This document shows positions 35,901 to 46,100 of a stretch of 64,000 nucleotides of DNA, in pieces (the first letter of the stretch is position 1; the number at the start of each line of letters is the position of its first letter). The notes beneath the pieces are model-generated. The model saw only the letters and a program-made list of their open reading frames with translations. It was not told the DNA's origin and did not search any database. The position numbers and the translations under genes were made by a program. The stretch covers positions 7,812,001-7,876,000 of the forward strand of contig NZ_CP035758.1 of assembly GCF_004208415.1 (NCBI RefSeq). The letters run 5' to 3'. This DNA is from Ktedonosporobacter rubrisoli (lineage in GTDB: Bacteria > Chloroflexota > Ktedonobacteria > Ktedonobacterales > Ktedonobacteraceae).

Positions 35901-36467
35901 ATTGCGCGCCAGCGTGCCATAGAGCTAAATGAGCGCCTGGAGCGTCGCTTGAGCGAGCTGGAACAGGAGCGCAAGCTTTCGGCCATGCTGCCAATTGTGC
36001 TGGGTGGTGTGCTGGTGGTGCCTCTCGGTCTGCTGCGCAGGTTGAGCGGAGCGCAGGCCGAACCGCAAGAGCAAGCGAGGCACGAGACGCAGCGCATCGA
36101 GCGCCTGGCTATGGAGGCTGTGTTGCGCCTGGAACGCGCGCAGGGCTATCAGCCGCGCGATGTGAGCGCCGAGAAGTGTGGCTATGATATTGAGTCGCAG
36201 GTCCCGGCGACGGGCCGCCTGCGCTTTATTGAGGTGAAGGGGCGCGTGAAGGGGGCCGAGACTGTGACGGTGACGCGCAACGAGATCCTGACGGCGCTCA
36301 ATAAGCCTGAGGATTTCTGGCTGGCGGTAGTTGAGGTGGATGGCGAGCTGACGCGCACGCACTATATTCCCAGGCCCTTTCGTCAGGAGCCCGATTTTGA
36401 GGCGACAAGCGTAAATTATCACTTGGCTCGCCTGCTGGCCCACAAAGATATTTTGAGCTTCGAGTAG
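32952..36467 (+). CDS. SNF2/SWI2-type helicase with C-terminal DUF3883 domain
   Basis: 1171 aa. ATPase motifs: ADDPGAGKTVMTG (about 128-140), DEAH (about 230) with LTATPHNGKEEDF after it, and the second lobe TDAAGEGINLQ and QRFGRIHRIGQ (about 575-608), characteristic of RapA/HepA-like SNF2 translocases. A charged coiled region separates the lobes (about 390-470), and another lies at 930-1010 just before a hydrophobic patch. The C-terminus (about 1077-1130; GYDIES...RFIEVKGR...VTVTRNEI) matches DUF3883, a PD-(D/E)xK-like fold: D, ExK spacing is visible, so nuclease activity is possible. GGAG lies 6 bases before the ATG. It is the first gene of a three-gene operon with the DUF1156 methylase and DUF499 ATPase, a set seen in prokaryotic defence islands. 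Confidence 0.85.
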   Translation: MVPLESLVPGALVKGILPQATVLLVSVVRHGDIGVELVYKDSSGQVGSELVYQDDLVRLEIVPAGLSWSFSADGSLFRLVSEAYRISLAYLFDPLVAVHTSLVEPLPHQITAVYEAMLSKQPLRFLLADDPGAGKTVMTGLLIKELLLRGDLHRCLIVAPGNLVEQWQDELYQRFHLTFEILSRERLEASVSGNMLAELPLCIARLDKLSRDDALRERLAQTEWDLIVVDEAHKMSASFFGDEIKYTKRYQLGELLGKLTRHFLLLTATPHNGKEEDFQLFLRLLDTDRFEGRFRGGVRKVDVSDLMRHLVKEQLYRLDGTKLFPERLAYTINYALSPLEHSLYNEVTEYVRQEFNRADTWGKHGRKGTVGFALTILQRRLASSPEAIYQSLKRRRERLQQRIQDLRQERQERAAAMELWSDQPLFSAEELEEMDEVPGAELEAVEEQVVDQASAAHTIAELEMEISTLQRLEELAFQVRCSGADRKWEELASLLQEHAEMFDRQGYRRKLVIFTEHRDTLNYLTERMRTLLGREEVVVTIHGGLKREERVRAQEAFTQDKQVLILVATDAAGEGINLQRAHLMVNYDLPWNPNRLEQRFGRIHRIGQTEVCHLWNLVAAETREGEVFHTLLKKLEEEREALGGRVFDVLGRVQFAKQPLRELIIKAIRYGDQPAVRANLTRVVDEALDHRHLRKLLDENALTHEVLDVVRVHQIRAEMERAAARRLQPHFIASFFLQALKRLGGRWYERESQRYEITHVPAQIRNRTALHTSRTPILQRYERVVFEKERILLPDKPQATLVCPGHPLLDSVIELLLSQHRDALAQGTVLVDASDEGQEARVLFYLEHTIQDASLDTNGKRRAVSRQLQFVEINARDEIRAAGYAPFLDYRPLREEEQALIAQVRGAPWLAQDLEKRVRDYAIRQLVPRHLSEVKKRREEQVDKTYRAVNERLTREISYWDNRAVQLQSQEAAGKTNARLNSQIARQRAIELNERLERRLSELEQERKLSAMLPIVLGGVLVVPLGLLRRLSGAQAEPQEQARHETQRIERLAMEAVLRLERAQGYQPRDVSAEKCGYDIESQVPATGRLRFIEVKGRVKGAETVTVTRNEILTALNKPEDFWLAVVEVDGELTRTHYIPRPFRQEPDFEATSVNYHLARLLAHKDILSFE

Positions 36468-36484
36468 AGGAGTTATTTCTAGTT

Positions 36485-39361
36485 ATGTCCTATCGTAAAA
36501 AGCTGATCGAGGTGTCCATACCTCTCGGTGCGATTAGCCACGAGTCCGCGCGCGAGAAATCCTTGCGCCATGGCCACCCTTCCACCCTGCACCTATGGTG
36601 GTCGCGCAAACCTCTGGCCGTCTGCCGGGCTGTGCTCTTTGCCTCGCTAGTTGATGATCCCGCCGAGCATCCCGAGCAGTTTCCCACCGAGGAGGCTCAG
36701 GCGCAGGAGCGTAAACGCCTCTTTGCCCTTATCGAGAAGATGGTGAAGTGGGAGAATGCCAACAATGAGGAAACGATGCGGGAGGTGCGCGCGGAGATCG
36801 CGAAGGCCACGGAAGGCGCACCGCCGCCCGTGCTGGACCCCTTTGCCGGCGGCGGCTCCATTCCCCTGGAAGCCATGCGCCTGGGCCTGGAGGCGCACGC
36901 CAGCGATCTCAACCCAGTCGCCGTGCTGCTCAATAAGGCCCTGATCGAGCTCCCGTCCAGATTTGCCGGCTGCCCGCCAGTCAATCCCGAGGCTCGTCAA
37001 TCGCTCATCGACGGCGAGTGGCAAGGCGCGCGCGGCCTGGCCGCCGATATTCGCTACTATGGTCAGTGGATGCGCGACGAGGCCCGGCGGCGCATCGGCC
37101 AGCTTTACCCCAAAGTTAGCCTGCCTGCCGAGCTGGGCGGTGAGGAGGCTACGGTGATTGCCTGGCTCTGGGTGCGCACAGTGACCTGTCCCAATCCAGC
37201 CTGCGGAGCGCAAATGCCGCTCGCCAGTAAGTGGTGGCTCTCAAAGAAAAAGGGTAAAGAGACCTGGGTTGAGCCAGTTGTGGATGCACAAAGGAGGAAA
37301 ATGTACTTTGAAATTAAAGGGGGAATAGCGGATAAAGACAAGCTTAGAGAGATAGACAATGGATCTTGTTTTATAAATGGGAAAGGCAAGAAAGTAAAAG
37401 CCTCCTTTACCTGTCTGTTCTGTGGGAGTGGTATTGCTAAGGGAGAATATATTGATATGGAGGCAGACAAGGGCAAGATGGGATGTTTGCCTCTGGCTAT
37501 TGTGGCTGAAAGCAATCAAGGGCGAGTATATCTGCCTTTTGATAGTTTGCAGATTGAAACTGTGAACAATCTGGTAGAGATATATTTTTCTTCCGGCGAG
37601 ATTCAACAAAGGCTACCTTTGGAAGCTGCTCGTGGAACGTTTGCCAGCAATGCTCAGGGGCGTATATATGGTTTTAAGACATTTGCGGATTATTTTACTA
37701 AACGGCAGCTTGTCGCGCTTACAACTTTCTCCGATTTAGTGCAGGAAGTTCGCCAGCGCGTGCTCGCCGATGCACAGCGAGTCCATTCATCTGAAGAAGA
37801 AATAGATGCCAGAGCATATGCCGATGCGATAGCAACCTATCTGGCCTTGGCAATTGATCGGCTCGCTGATAGAAATTCGAGTATTTGTTCCTGGGATGTG
37901 TCGCGTGATAGCACACGCAATACTTTTGCTCGCCAGGCCATCCCTATGATCTGGGATTTTGCCGAGGCCAACCCGTTTAGCGCCTCGACTGGCAATTTTC
38001 TGGGGGCGATAGACTGGGTAGCGGAGGCGATTGAGACTGTGCCCTGTGCCGCGCGCGGTGGGGCCGTGCAGCGCGATGCTACAGTCTCAGTCAATGGCCT
38101 GGCCCAGCCGCTTATCTCCACCGATCCGCCCTATTATGACAATGTTAGTTATGCCGATCTCTCCGATTTCTTCTATGTCTGGCTGCGTCGCTCACTGAGC
38201 ACTATTTATCCCCAGCTCTTTAAGACCATGCTTGTACCCAAAGCCACTGAGCTAGTGGCCACGCCCTATCGCTTCGAGGGCAGCAGGAGCAAGGCCCAGG
38301 CCTTCTTCGAAAAGGGTTTAGGTGAGGCCTTCGAGCGCATGCGCGCCGTGCAGCATCCCGACTATCCGCTGACCGTCTACTATGCCTTTAAGCAGGCCGA
38401 AAGCGAGGATGGGCAGGGCGAGGAGGGCGCGGCCCTGAATGGCAACGGCGGCAAGGTCGTGGCGTCGACCGGCTGGGAGACCATGCTCGAAGGCCTGATC
38501 AGGGCTGGCTTTACCATCACCGGGACCCTGCCCATTCGCACCGAGATGGTCAATCGCAGCGTGGGGCAGGGCACAAACGCCCTGGCCTCATCCATCGTCC
38601 TCGTCTGTCGCCCGCGTCCCGCCGAGGCCGGCGTAGCCTCGCGCCGCCAGTTCATAAACGCTCTGCGCAATAAACTGCCCGACGCCCTCAAAAAGCTGCA
38701 GCAGGGTAATATCGCCCCCGTGGACCTGGCCCAGGCCAGCATCGGCCCCGGCATGGCCATCTACTCCGAGTATCGGCAAGTCGTCGAGTCCGATGGCTCG
38801 CCCTTGCGCGTGCGCGCCGCCCTGCAGCTCATCAACACCACCCTTGACGAACTGCTGGCAGAGCAAGAGGGCGAGTACGATCCGGCCACGCGCTGGGCCC
38901 TGGCCTGGTTTGAGCAATATGTGCACGAGCCCGGCGAGTATGGCGTCGCCGAAACGCTCTCCAAGGCCAAGAATACCAGCGTGCAGGCCCTCGTCAATAC
39001 CGGCTGGCTGGAAGCTAGAATGGGAAAAGTGCGCCTGCTGCAGCGCGCAGAGCTTGCCGCGAACTGGCAGGCCCAGCATGGCGAGCTGCCGACGACGGTC
39101 TGGGGCGTGATGCAGCGCATGATCCACGCTCTGGATAAAGGGGACGGCGAAGCTGGGGCCGCCGCGATCCTGCGCAAAGCGGGCGAACAGGGCGAGCTGG
39201 CACGCGACCTTGCCTATCACCTGTACACGCTCTGCGAGCGCAAAGGCTGGGCCGAGGAAGCCCTGGCCTATAACGCCCTGGTCCTGGTCTGGTCCCAGAT
39301 CGGCCAGCTTGCGCACAGCTACGCGCCCGAGCATGATGTGCAGCAGACCAGTTTCTTATAG
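36485..39361 (+). CDS. DUF1156 DNA methyltransferase (mosaic base composition)
   Basis: 958 aa. The N-terminal DUF1156 segment (residues 5-60; KLIEVSIPLGAISHESAREKS, HPSTLHLWWSRKPLA) leads into an amino-methyltransferase core: SAM motif LDPFAGGGSIPLEAM (about 117-131), SDLNPVAVLL, and catalytic TDPPYYDNVSYADLSDFFYVW (about 547-567). DPPY implies N6-adenine or N4-cytosine methylation. Cys pairs (CPNPACG near 235 and CLFCGSG near 309) suggest a zinc ribbon. From about 37245 to 37935 the DNA turns markedly A/T-rich with different codon choice, then returns to G/C-rich, in frame throughout. It would mark host DNA for the operon's helicase and ATPase. ATG 18 bases after the helicase stop. Confidence 0.87.
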   Translation: MSYRKKLIEVSIPLGAISHESAREKSLRHGHPSTLHLWWSRKPLAVCRAVLFASLVDDPAEHPEQFPTEEAQAQERKRLFALIEKMVKWENANNEETMREVRAEIAKATEGAPPPVLDPFAGGGSIPLEAMRLGLEAHASDLNPVAVLLNKALIELPSRFAGCPPVNPEARQSLIDGEWQGARGLAADIRYYGQWMRDEARRRIGQLYPKVSLPAELGGEEATVIAWLWVRTVTCPNPACGAQMPLASKWWLSKKKGKETWVEPVVDAQRRKMYFEIKGGIADKDKLREIDNGSCFINGKGKKVKASFTCLFCGSGIAKGEYIDMEADKGKMGCLPLAIVAESNQGRVYLPFDSLQIETVNNLVEIYFSSGEIQQRLPLEAARGTFASNAQGRIYGFKTFADYFTKRQLVALTTFSDLVQEVRQRVLADAQRVHSSEEEIDARAYADAIATYLALAIDRLADRNSSICSWDVSRDSTRNTFARQAIPMIWDFAEANPFSASTGNFLGAIDWVAEAIETVPCAARGGAVQRDATVSVNGLAQPLISTDPPYYDNVSYADLSDFFYVWLRRSLSTIYPQLFKTMLVPKATELVATPYRFEGSRSKAQAFFEKGLGEAFERMRAVQHPDYPLTVYYAFKQAESEDGQGEEGAALNGNGGKVVASTGWETMLEGLIRAGFTITGTLPIRTEMVNRSVGQGTNALASSIVLVCRPRPAEAGVASRRQFINALRNKLPDALKKLQQGNIAPVDLAQASIGPGMAIYSEYRQVVESDGSPLRVRAALQLINTTLDELLAEQEGEYDPATRWALAWFEQYVHEPGEYGVAETLSKAKNTSVQALVNTGWLEARMGKVRLLQRAELAANWQAQHGELPTTVWGVMQRMIHALDKGDGEAGAAAILRKAGEQGELARDLAYHLYTLCERKGWAEEALAYNALVLVWSQIGQLAHSYAPEHDVQQTSFL

Positions 39362-39480
39362 TCTATCTGTAGCAGCGTAGGCATAGCCAATCCGGTTGAA
39401 CGGTGTGCAATGAGGGAAACAGGTCCGACGTGCTTGCCTATAGCTGGCAAGCCGCCCAGCTGGCTGGATATGGGGAAGTC

Positions 39481-39495
39481 GGCCGTTCGCCGGCC
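39481..39495 (+). terminator. Hairpin between methyltransferase and DUF499 genes
   Basis: GGCCG (39481-39485) pairs with CGGCC (39491-39495), followed by TATTTAT; a second stem CTTGCC/GGCAAG is at 39433-39451. They sit in the 178-bp gap within the operon and could lower, rather than stop, transcription into the ATPase gene. Confidence 0.35.
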
Positions 39496-39539
39496 TATTT
39501 ATAAGGATTTGCTATCCATTGGAGAGGACTGAGAACACT

Positions 39540-42500
39540 ATGACACAGAGTAATCATGAGCGCGTGGGGCGCGCCCTGGAATTACTCAACGTGGGCTTGC
39601 GTCCCTTTGTTGAGAGCCGCATGACCAATACTTTTGGCAAGCGCTGGAACGAAGAAGTTATATCAAATCTGCGTGAGCACCAGGTGGCCGAGCTCAGCCG
39701 TAAAGAGCCGCGTTGGGATACCCAGCTTTTGTTAACCATCATGTCGGAATACTGGCAGGCAGCCTTTAAAAGCGTGCTGGGCTTTGCCGAGCGTAACCTC
39801 GTTAGCGAGCTGCGGGATACACGCAATAACTGGGCGCACCAAAAACCATTAAGCACCGATGATGCCTACCGCGCCTACGATAGCGTGCAGCGCTTGCTCA
39901 ACGCCGTCTCGGCCAGCAAGGAAGCCAGCGAGATCGAGCGCCAGAAACAGGAGCTTTTGCGCCTTCGTTTCGAGAGCCAGGCCCGCCAGGAGACGCGCAA
40001 AGTAAATACCGCACCACTCGAAGGTAAGCCCACCAATGGGCTCTTGCCCTGGCGCGAGATTGTCACGCCTCATCCCGACGTCACCTCCGGGCGCTATCAG
40101 CTTGCCGAGTTCGCCGCCGATCTGGGCCAGGTGCATAGGGGCGAGGGCTCTGATGAGTATCGCAATCCGCGCGATTTCTTTCAGCGCACCTATCTTACCT
40201 ATGGCCTGCGCCAATTGCTCGTCCGGGCTCTGCAGCGCCTCAACAGCAATGGCGGCGATCCCGTCGTCGATCTCCAGACCAACTTTGGCGGTGGCAAGAC
40301 CCACTCCCTGCTTGCCCTCTATCACCTCTTCTCGGGTGCTCCGCTCACTGACCTGGTGGGCATCGAGCCCTTGCTCAAAGAGGCTGGCGTCACGCGCCCG
40401 GTTGCCGCTCAGCGCGCCGTGCTCGTAGGCCATGCCCTCTCGCCCTCGTTGCCACGTCCCAAACCAGACGGCTGCATCGTCAGAACCATGTGGGGTGAGC
40501 TGGCCTGGCAACTGCTGGGCCGCGATGGTTATGCCATGGTTGCCGAAGCCGATAGACAAGGCGTCAGCCCCGGTACTGATGCCCTGCGCGATCTCTTCCA
40601 GGCCGCCGCGCCCTCGCTTATCCTTATCGACGAATGGGTGGTCTATGTACGCCAGCTCTACCACATCAACGAGCCGCTCGCCGGCGGCTCATTCGACGCC
40701 AACCTCAGCTTTGCCCAATCCCTCACCGAAGCCGCCAAAAGCGTGCCGCAGACCCTCGTCGTTGCTACCATTCCTGCCTCCGATTCGGAGACCGGCGGCG
40801 AAGGCGGCGCGGAGGCTACCACGCGCCTGAAAAATATCTTCTGGCGCGTCGAATCGCCCTGGCGTCCGGCCGATGCCGAAGAAGGCTTTGAGATCGTGCG
40901 CCGGCGCCTCTTCCAGGATATTAATGATAACTCCCTTTTTATAGCTCGCGATACCGTCGCCCGCGCCTTTGTTGATTTCTATCGCACTCATCAGCAGGAA
41001 TTTCCCGCCGAGTGTCGCGAGAGCCAGTACGAGAAGCGCATCCAGAACGCCTACCCGATTCATCCCGAGCTCTTTGACCGCCTCTACAATGACTGGTCAA
41101 GCATCGAGAAATTTCAACGCACGCGCGGCGTGCTGCGTCTGATGGCCAAAGTTGTGCACCGGCTCTGGCAGAGCGGCGATAAAAGCCTGCTCATTCTTCC
41201 GGCCAGCGTCCCCGTTGGCGATTCCGAGATCAAGCCCGAACTTGTCAAGTACCTGGAGGACAACTGGGACCCGGTTATTGAGAAGGATATCGACGGCTCG
41301 CATTCTCTGTCCTGGCAGCTCGATACCGAGAGCCCAACCCTGGGCCGCTATTCCGCCTGCCGACGCGTCGCGCGCACCATGTATCTCGGTTCGGCACCCA
41401 CTCCTCACAATCCCAATAAGGGCTTGAGCGAGGATCGCATCAAACTTGGCAGCTCTCAGCCCGGAGAGAGCATTTCCACCTTTGGTGACGCCTTGCGCCG
41501 TCTCTCCGATCGCTCCTCGCATCTCTATCTTGATGGTCAACGCTACTGGTATTCCACCCAGCCCAGCGTGGCGCGTCTGGCTCAGGATCGCGCCGTGCAG
41601 TACGATGATGATCACGTCTATGCCGAGATCGAGAAACGCTTGCGCCCCGAGCAGCAAACGCGCGCCGATTTTGCCCGCGTGCATATCTGCCCAGCTTCCA
41701 GCGTAGATATCGCCGACGATGATCCGTCAGTGCGCCTGGTTATCCTGCGCGCACAGGCCTCGCATGCGCGTGGCGATAAGCAGAGCAAAGCCTGGCAAGA
41801 AGTCGAGAGCATGCTGGATACGCGCGGCAATAGTCCACGCACCAATAAGAATACCCTCGTCTTTCTGGCCGCCGATCGCAGCCGGCTGGAAGAACTCAAA
41901 GATGCTGTACGTCAATACCTGGCCTGGGATTCCATCTGTGCCGAGAGCGAGATGCTCAATCTGGAGCCCTCGGCCCTCAAACAAGCCCAGACAAAAAGAA
42001 AGGGCGCCGACGAGACAGTTAAGGCGCGCATTCCCGAGACGTATGTCTGGCTGCTGGTGCCAGAACAGGAGCCGCGCCAGTCTATGAACATCGGCGAGAT
42101 ACGCCTGCAGGTCCAGCCGCAGAACGCCTTGGCCGTCAACGCGGGCCGCAAGCTCAGAAGTGAAGAACTGTTGATTACGCAGTTTGCTGGCACGCGCCTG
42201 CGCAGCGAGCTGGATAGCGTCCTGTGGCAAAAAAAGAACCACGTTTCGGTCAAGGATCTTCTTAAGTACTTCGCTCAGTACGTCTACCTGCCGCGCTTGA
42301 AGAACAGCGATGTGCTCTTAAGCGCGATCAGCGAGGGCGTCCAAGCCCCTATGTGGGAAAAAGAGACCTTTGCCTATGCCGAGAGCTGGGACGAAGAGCG
42401 TCAGCGCTACCTGGGGCTCAAGGCTGGTCCCAAAGCCGCGCTCGGCAGCCTCACTAGTGGATTGGTGGTCAGGGCCGAGGTAGCCGCCGCGCAGTTGCAG

Positions 42501-42956
42501 GCCGATGCCGAAGAGCTGGCACGCAAGCAGGCCGAACAGGAGCAGAAACGCCAGCAGGTAGCGGAGGGCGGTTATAGTTCACCCGGGCATGGCGGCACAC
42601 CACAAGTCGTCCGTGAGCCTGGCCCCATTGCCCAGCCGGAAACTGACATTGGCGTAAATGCGCCTCCCTATTCCAATGGCCAGGGAAGCACAGGCCAGGC
42701 TTTGCCACATGCCGAGCGCCAGAAGCAGCGCTTCTATGGCTCCGTCAAGATCAATCCGCGCATGATGGCCGGTGATGCAGGCAAGATCATGGAAGAAGTG
42801 GTCAAGCATCTCACCAGCCTTAGCAAGAGCGGCGTCAGCGTCACCCTGGAGATTCAAGCCGTAATTCCCGATGGCATTCCGGCGGATATCGAGCAGGTTG
42901 TCAGCGAAAACTGTCGCACCCTGCGCTTTGAAAGCGCCAGCTTCGAGGAAGAGTAG
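39540..42956 (+). CDS. DUF499 ATPase with N-terminal Swt1/HEPN-like domain
   Basis: 1138 aa. Residues 1-120 read like the Swt1-type HEPN domain that often starts these proteins (RVGRALELLNVGLRPFVESRM; RDTRNNWAHQKPL near 90-103). HEPN domains usually need RxxxxH; RNNWAH supplies R-x4-H (Arg-Asn-Asn-Trp-Ala-His), so RNase activity is possible. The DUF499 ATPase follows with Walker A NFGGGKTHSLLALYHLF (about 247) and a DEW acidic motif LILIDEWVVYVRQL (about 360). A Gln-rich coiled segment near residue 985 precedes a small C-terminal domain. The ATG at 39540 is chosen over TTG 39519 because GGAGAGGA lies between them. DUF499 proteins accompany DUF1156 methylases in defence islands. Confidence 0.84.
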   Translation: MTQSNHERVGRALELLNVGLRPFVESRMTNTFGKRWNEEVISNLREHQVAELSRKEPRWDTQLLLTIMSEYWQAAFKSVLGFAERNLVSELRDTRNNWAHQKPLSTDDAYRAYDSVQRLLNAVSASKEASEIERQKQELLRLRFESQARQETRKVNTAPLEGKPTNGLLPWREIVTPHPDVTSGRYQLAEFAADLGQVHRGEGSDEYRNPRDFFQRTYLTYGLRQLLVRALQRLNSNGGDPVVDLQTNFGGGKTHSLLALYHLFSGAPLTDLVGIEPLLKEAGVTRPVAAQRAVLVGHALSPSLPRPKPDGCIVRTMWGELAWQLLGRDGYAMVAEADRQGVSPGTDALRDLFQAAAPSLILIDEWVVYVRQLYHINEPLAGGSFDANLSFAQSLTEAAKSVPQTLVVATIPASDSETGGEGGAEATTRLKNIFWRVESPWRPADAEEGFEIVRRRLFQDINDNSLFIARDTVARAFVDFYRTHQQEFPAECRESQYEKRIQNAYPIHPELFDRLYNDWSSIEKFQRTRGVLRLMAKVVHRLWQSGDKSLLILPASVPVGDSEIKPELVKYLEDNWDPVIEKDIDGSHSLSWQLDTESPTLGRYSACRRVARTMYLGSAPTPHNPNKGLSEDRIKLGSSQPGESISTFGDALRRLSDRSSHLYLDGQRYWYSTQPSVARLAQDRAVQYDDDHVYAEIEKRLRPEQQTRADFARVHICPASSVDIADDDPSVRLVILRAQASHARGDKQSKAWQEVESMLDTRGNSPRTNKNTLVFLAADRSRLEELKDAVRQYLAWDSICAESEMLNLEPSALKQAQTKRKGADETVKARIPETYVWLLVPEQEPRQSMNIGEIRLQVQPQNALAVNAGRKLRSEELLITQFAGTRLRSELDSVLWQKKNHVSVKDLLKYFAQYVYLPRLKNSDVLLSAISEGVQAPMWEKETFAYAESWDEERQRYLGLKAGPKAALGSLTSGLVVRAEVAAAQLQADAEELARKQAEQEQKRQQVAEGGYSSPGHGGTPQVVREPGPIAQPETDIGVNAPPYSNGQGSTGQALPHAERQKQRFYGSVKINPRMMAGDAGKIMEEVVKHLTSLSKSGVSVTLEIQAVIPDGIPADIEQVVSENCRTLRFESASFEEE

Positions 42957-43164
42957 AAAGCTGCCGTAGCACGCTCTCCTCGGCTGTCAAAATGTCTAAG
43001 CCATAAGCATAGAGTTTCGGGTTACTGCTCAGCGAACTAGCGATGCAGTAGCCCGTACCCTGCGTGCGAGTGTTCCGCCGTTGAGGGGCAAAAAGGCACC
43101 CTTGCTCCTTTGCCTACAACAACGTTGCAGCAGTGCGAGCACTCTTTCAAGCTGCCATAAGCCT

Positions 43165-46100
43165 TTAATCGGGCGTACTTGATAAGAGCATATTGAGGAT
43201 ATTAAGCTCCTGTGACATAAAGAGATATTTGCCAGTAAACATCCGGCTGCGCGCCTCCTTGACGTTCAGGCTACGAAAAACCAGGAACGGGAAATCATCG
43301 TACTGCTTCCCAATCGGCAGCATGCTATCAGCCGAGTAGAGCGTGCGCACATAGCGTTCCAGCAGCGTATGGAACGGCAGTTGTAGCGGATTATCTGCAT
43401 CGTTAGGCTCTGGATCCCCGGCAAAATGTTCGCGCATTTCTTGCTGCGTCAGGAACGTCACAAGCGGCAAGACATAATGCTGATCGGGATGGTGGCTTTC
43501 CTGCTCATAATGCGGAATCTTATTTTCCGCCATCTCTTGCAGCGCCTTGATAAGCGCAATGCCGTCCTTAAGCGCCATCTGAAAGCTGGGCGGATATTGC
43601 TTATCGCCGCTTAAATCACGCATCATCTTGAGCAGATCAATGCTCTGGGCCTGATTTTCCTTCCAGACACGCTCAAACTGCATCCAATAAGCCTCTTGCA
43701 TCGACATATTCACGATAGGCACAACCAGTAAGCTACCATTGATATAGGCCCTTTCCAGGGGTGGCAATGTAAGCAACTGATCAAAGCCTCGACGCAAGCG
43801 CTGCTCAAAATCGTAGGCAAAGCGCGGAATCTGGGCAATGTAGTTCTCCCGCTTGAGCTCGCCCGAGGCCGGCTTTAAACTGAGGGGTCGCAGGCTGATG
43901 CGTACATGCTCCAAAATGCTCATCAAGCTCTCTTGCACAACTTTGAGGCGCTTATCGCCGTAATGACGACGCGCGAGGGTCTGAGCCTCGCGAATCAAAT
44001 TGCTGATGCGCGAAGTAAAGGTCTCGCCCGCCGAATACACGGATTTGCCACCAATCGGAACCATCATAAAATGCTGATTTATGCCCAGTTGCAAGCTGCC
44101 GCTGATGCGCGTCATCATTGAGGTTTTGAGGATGAGCAGGACGTTGAGCAAACGCACCATGCCCTCGCGCACCGCCTGCTCGCGGTCTGCAGCTTCTGTA
44201 TAGATGATCTGATCCGTCAGATAGAAAATGATCTGCTTTTCCTCCTGATCGCGCTCTCCACCACGCCCACGGTAGATTACCTGTAAGATCTCCATCAGGT
44301 TTTGCTCAATCTCAAAGTGGGGTATATCTATCAGGATACGCGTCGCTTGTGGGAAGGAGAGCCCGCGACTCGCCGAGGCCGTCATAAAGACTACCCGCGT
44401 TGTCTTGCGATACTCGTCGATATCCTGCTTATCTTGCTCCGAAATGTTGGCATGAATTTCCAGATAGTCAGTTTTATATTCAAATTTTCCGCGCGCCTTG
44501 CGAATATCCAGGATGAGCTCTGAGAGTCGTTGCTTATCCTGGATATACACGAGTTGCTGGGCTATATTCTCCTTATCCAGGCCTGTGATGATATCCGTAA
44601 TGATGCGTGCTTTGGTGGCTTGCTCTAGCTGTTTGCTGCGCTGCAAGAACGTGTTTGGATCGAATTGCAGGGCATCGACGCCGATTTTATAGCTGAGGTG
44701 GAGCTTGCTGGCCGGAAAGGTATTGGCATTGATGACTGTCGCCGGCTCTTTCAGAAAGTGAAAGGATTCGGCGTGGAGAGGATAGGCTTGCGCCGAGGAG
44801 GGACCAAGCCGGCGAAAGTAGATTTTGTCGGGCTCGTAAGTCACGCTGCCCAGGTGCTGGGTAATGATCTCCGGCTCAACAATCGAGGCATCAGCCACAA
44901 TGACCTTGGTATTGATGTGTGGAGACGTAAGCAATTCGCGATTCTCCAAGAAGGTGTGCAGACCATGCAGGAACTCGACTCCGCTTTCATCGCCGGTTAC
45001 TTCATCAATCATGATAAAGAGATGCTTGATGTTACGGCTCAAGAGCTCCATCTTGTGCGGGATAAGCTTGCCCTGATCGTTATAGACGCCCTTAAAGATG
45101 GTATCCAGATGATGAAGCGTTGTTCCTTTGGCATCATTGAGGCGCTTGAGCGATTGAATCGCCACAGTGGCAATAATGGCTTGCGCTAGTGGTTTCTCCA
45201 ATGTGATATGCAGCGCCGTGCATAGGCTATCCAGCACGCCGCTGATCCGTTCGCCTTTATCGATCAGCAAGCCCTCCTGAATCTCTTCAAGTTTGCGCGC
45301 CGAGATCCGCTGATCCTGGGCTTCCTCGCTCTCGGCATGGATAAAGGTAACATTCTGTTCTTGGAAGGTATCGTGGCGCAGGTCTGAATAGTAATGGACA
45401 GTTTTTTGCGCAGCATTGTTGCGAATGATAATAGAGTTCGAGGTAAGGGCAAAGGTGTCGGAACAGGCCGGCTCGCCGGTATCTTCGCGAAATTTCTTGA
45501 TGATATCAAGATTGACCTGTTTGCGTGGACTGATATAGAGAAAGAGAAAGCCCTCGCCACGCTGGCGCGCCCGCTTTAGAAAGTTCACAATGGCTGTGGT
45601 TTTACCAATTCCGGGGTTTCCTGTGAGGAAAAGGTACGGCTTACGGTTTTCCAGTTCTTTACTGGTAAGCAGAGCATGGACATCCAACGCATGCTTCTGC
45701 GCATATTCGTCCGGGCGCAATTGGGCCTGTAGCGTTGGGCTGAGATGTTGGGCCGTGATCGGTGTCCGTGTATTGAGAAAGTCTTCGAGAGTCTCTGTAT
45801 GTTCCAGCCAGTGCACACCATCGCCGTTGTCCACAAGGTGAACAAGTTGCTGCACAAACTTGCGCTCACCACCAAAACCCTTGCGCGCCGCCCGCTGAAT
45901 CTGGTTAAGAACCTGCGCGCGTACCTCGCCAATAGCCTGATCCGCGAGATGAGTTTTATAGATCTCGGCGCAAGTTTTCAGCAAGTTCACCTGATCCTGT
46001 TTGAGCGACATTGCATTCACAGCACGATCAGTGTAGCCAATGACATTGAAGAGTACCTTATCGGTGGACTTCAGAATATCTTTACGCACGAGAAAATTAT

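Noticed and set aside
23299..42956. A complete DISARM system (helicase, DUF1998, SNF2, methylase)
   Set aside because: No phospholipase-D gene (drmC) is present, helicase and DUF1998 are in one chain, and the methylase is of the DUF1156 type with a DUF499 partner. The two operons face opposite ways.
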